NCBI GenBank assembly: GCA_963733105.1
Contig: CAVTCB010000007.1
Location: 1 to 64,000, forward strand
Origin: JAFAYN01 sp963733105
GTDB taxonomy: Bacteria; Gemmatimonadota; Gemmatimonadetes; Longimicrobiales; Longimicrobiaceae
Direction of reading: 5' to 3'
DNA: 64,000 nt
In this document: piece after piece, positions 62,619 to 64,000 of the stretch
How the letters are laid out: each line of letters opens with the position of its first letter
Position numbering within the stretch: the first letter of the stretch is position 1
Notes under the pieces: generated by a model
What the model was told of the DNA's origin: nothing
Database searches by the model: none
Seen by the model: the letters and a program-made list of their open reading frames with translations, nothing else
Position numbers and translations under genes: made by a program

Positions 62619-63971
62619 CTACGACCGGAGCGCCCGCGCGATCTGCCGCGCGCGCGTCTTCTTCGCCTCGCCCTCCAAGCGCGGCTCCGTGACGTCCCGC
62701 TTCTTGATCCCGATGTTGTCGCGGATCTCGTCCTCGCGGCGGTCGCCGATCCCCCTCTCAACGAGCTGGTTGGCCACGTGGCCGCGGACGCTGTCGTGCA
62801 GCTTCATGGTGTTCCACCACCGCCGCGGGCCCCACTGCTTCTTGATGGCCTCCACGCGCGCGTCGGTGTCCACCCCGCCGAGGCCCAGGCGCGCGCGGTA
62901 GTTCTCGTCGTTGAGGATGCGCTTCCCCTCCTTGTACTGCTTGTACTTCTTGTACAGCGAGATCCCCCCGCCCACCAGCGCCGCCCCGCCCAGGAGCCCC
63001 CACCCGATCGGGTTGGAGAGCCCCCCCACGGCCAGCGCGATCCCCCCGGCCACCCCCAGCGCGCCCTTGCCGACGCGGGCGACGTTGGCCTTCTTCTTCG
63101 TCTGCTGCTGCCTCGCGGCGAACTCGGCCATCCCCCCGGTAAGGAGGTTGTCGGGGTTGCTGGCGTGCGCCTCCAGGGCGGCCTGGCGCTTCCCCGCGCG
63201 GTAGGCGCCGAAGCCGCCGCCCAGCATGTCGGCGGCCCCGGAGGCGATGGCGGCCGGCGCCGCGATGTGCCCCAGGGTGGAGGTGGCGGCGGAGGAGAGG
63301 GGGTGCCCCAGCATCGTCGCCGTGTTGGCGGCGGCGAGGCTGGCGTTGGCGGTGGACTTCCCCAGGTTGGAGACCAGCTCCGACCCCGTCTCCATCGTGT
63401 CCCCCGTCTGTCGCCCGCCCAGGCGGAGGTCGCTGACGTTCATGCCCGCGTCCACCAGCCCTCCCAGGGCGGTCGCGGCCGGCCCCGCCACGCCCAGCGC
63501 CGCGGACCCCGGCATGGAGCCCGTCAGGTGGGCGAGCTTGAGGATGTCGGCTCCCTTCCCCACCCCGGAGACCCCCGCCGACCCCACGGAGAGCGCCGTG
63601 GAGGCGTGCTCCGGGAGCGCCGACGCCGACGACGCGTCGGCATGCCTCTGGTTGTTCGCGAGCGCCTCCTCCGTGTCGTGGCTCCCGTAGAAGACGTGCG
63701 GCTGGTACGAGTCGCTCCGCGGGCGCACCAGGGGCTGCTGGTCCTCCTTCTTCTTCCCGAACCAGCCCCGGATGGTGTCCATGAGGCCGCGCTGGATCAC
63801 GCCCGTGCCCTTCCGCTGCACCGCCACCTCGCCGAAGCTGTGCCCGCGGCCCGGGGGCGGCGCCGACGCGGGCGACGCGGGGCCGAAGGGGCGCGAGCTG
63901 CCGAGGACGGGGCGCGGAGCCGCGGCCGCGCGCGGGGCCGGAGCCTTCTCCGGGGGAGCGAGGGTTCTCAT
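62619..63971 (-). CDS. Glycine-rich hydrophobic protein, candidate eCIS cargo
   Basis: 450 residues. The N-terminal 70 are proline/alanine rich and contain GHSFGEVAVQRKGTGVIQR, resembling the leader that precedes cargo domains in eCIS DUF4157 proteins, but the HExxH domain is absent. Residues about 110-330 are alanine/glycine rich with HASTALSVGSAGVSGVGKGA, and at about 300-345 a hydrophobic hairpin (GALGVAGGIALAVGG then GWGLLGGAALVGGGISLYKK) could insert in membranes. The C-terminus is basic (EGEAKKTRARQIARALRS). It might be a pore-forming effector carried by the injection system encoded 25 kb away. No family is recognised, and the adjacent small gene may be its chaperone. Confidence 0.55.
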   Translation of the reverse strand: MRTLAPPEKAPAPRAAAAPRPVLGSSRPFGPASPASAPPPGRGHSFGEVAVQRKGTGVIQRGLMDTIRGWFGKKKEDQQPLVRPRSDSYQPHVFYGSHDTEEALANNQRHADASSASALPEHASTALSVGSAGVSGVGKGADILKLAHLTGSMPGSAALGVAGPAATALGGLVDAGMNVSDLRLGGRQTGDTMETGSELVSNLGKSTANASLAAANTATMLGHPLSSAATSTLGHIAAPAAIASGAADMLGGGFGAYRAGKRQAALEAHASNPDNLLTGGMAEFAARQQQTKKKANVARVGKGALGVAGGIALAVGGLSNPIGWGLLGGAALVGGGISLYKKYKQYKEGKRILNDENYRARLGLGGVDTDARVEAIKKQWGPRRWWNTMKLHDSVRGHVANQLVERGIGDRREDEIRDNIGIKKRDVTEPRLEGEAKKTRARQIARALRS

Positions 63972-64000
63972 GGGGTGGGTCCGGAGGGAGTGGGGGATGC

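Noticed and set aside
59035..62901. A 1288-codon plus-strand frame opposite the metalloprotease
   Set aside because: Low-complexity Arg/Pro/His product; the minus strand has a signal peptide and HExxH motif.

Overview
The window is high-GC DNA with long codon-biased genes, many start/stop overlaps and no recognisable tRNA, rRNA or CRISPR array. The gene families suggest a Gemmatimonadota genome, most like a Longimicrobium relative: ECF sigma factor next to a CHAT lipoprotein, a TPR protein of the Longimicrobium kind, small lipoproteins with GG-x-TIG-x-G repeats, and an extracellular contractile injection system (eCIS) with DUF4157 cargo. This placement is inference from gene content only.

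Layout. (1) 1-12222, minus strand: a very large NRPS gene (C-A-PCP three times, then C-A), running off the left edge. (2) 12.38-13.96 kb: a graveyard holding relics of an MFS transporter, a ParE/RelE-like toxin, an NRPS adenylation domain and an NRPS thioesterase. (3) 14.35-37.45 kb, plus strand: an eCIS operon: sheath, tube, two small structural or assembly proteins, Afp16-like terminator, AAA+ ATPase, tube-initiator, LysM protein, hub, spike, PAAR-like tip, gp25-like wedge, two J-type baseplate proteins, gpI-type protein, beta-helix fibre and a coiled-coil/CarboxypepD-like protein. (4) 37.47-40.81 kb: two tandem DUF4157 cargo genes produced by a local duplication, with unrelated C-terminal payloads; the second payload is clearly AT-richer. 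(5) 41.03-43.35 kb: a LuxR-type regulator (minus), a second MFS relic and an Sfp-type phosphopantetheinyl transferase that could activate the NRPS. (6) 43.63-51.77 kb: ECF sigma factor, anti-sigma-like membrane protein, CHAT lipoprotein, an unknown protein, an S8 protease and, convergent to it, a stand-alone homologue of that protease's propeptide. (7) 51.86-56.59 kb: housekeeping-type genes (HhH-like protein, enoyl-CoA hydratase, ketopantoate reductase family, polyphosphate kinase). (8) 56.88-59 kb: two tandem small lipoproteins with a duplicated leader, and a shattered TPR gene. (9) 59.08-63.97 kb, minus: a secreted metalloprotease with a beta-propeller, then a candidate chaperone and a candidate pore-forming cargo protein whose leader resembles eCIS cargo.

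The eCIS lies between the NRPS and its likely activating PPTase, and a decayed piece of the same MFS transporter lies on each side of it. This suggests that an island entered, or was rearranged within, an NRPS locus. Many conserved genes (NRPS, AAA+ ATPase, second J-type baseplate protein, both DUF4157 genes, the unknown protein at 48.9 kb, the S8 protease, the TPR gene) carry frameshifts, several at homopolymers. Some of these are probably assembly errors, so gene integrity should be judged with that in mind.
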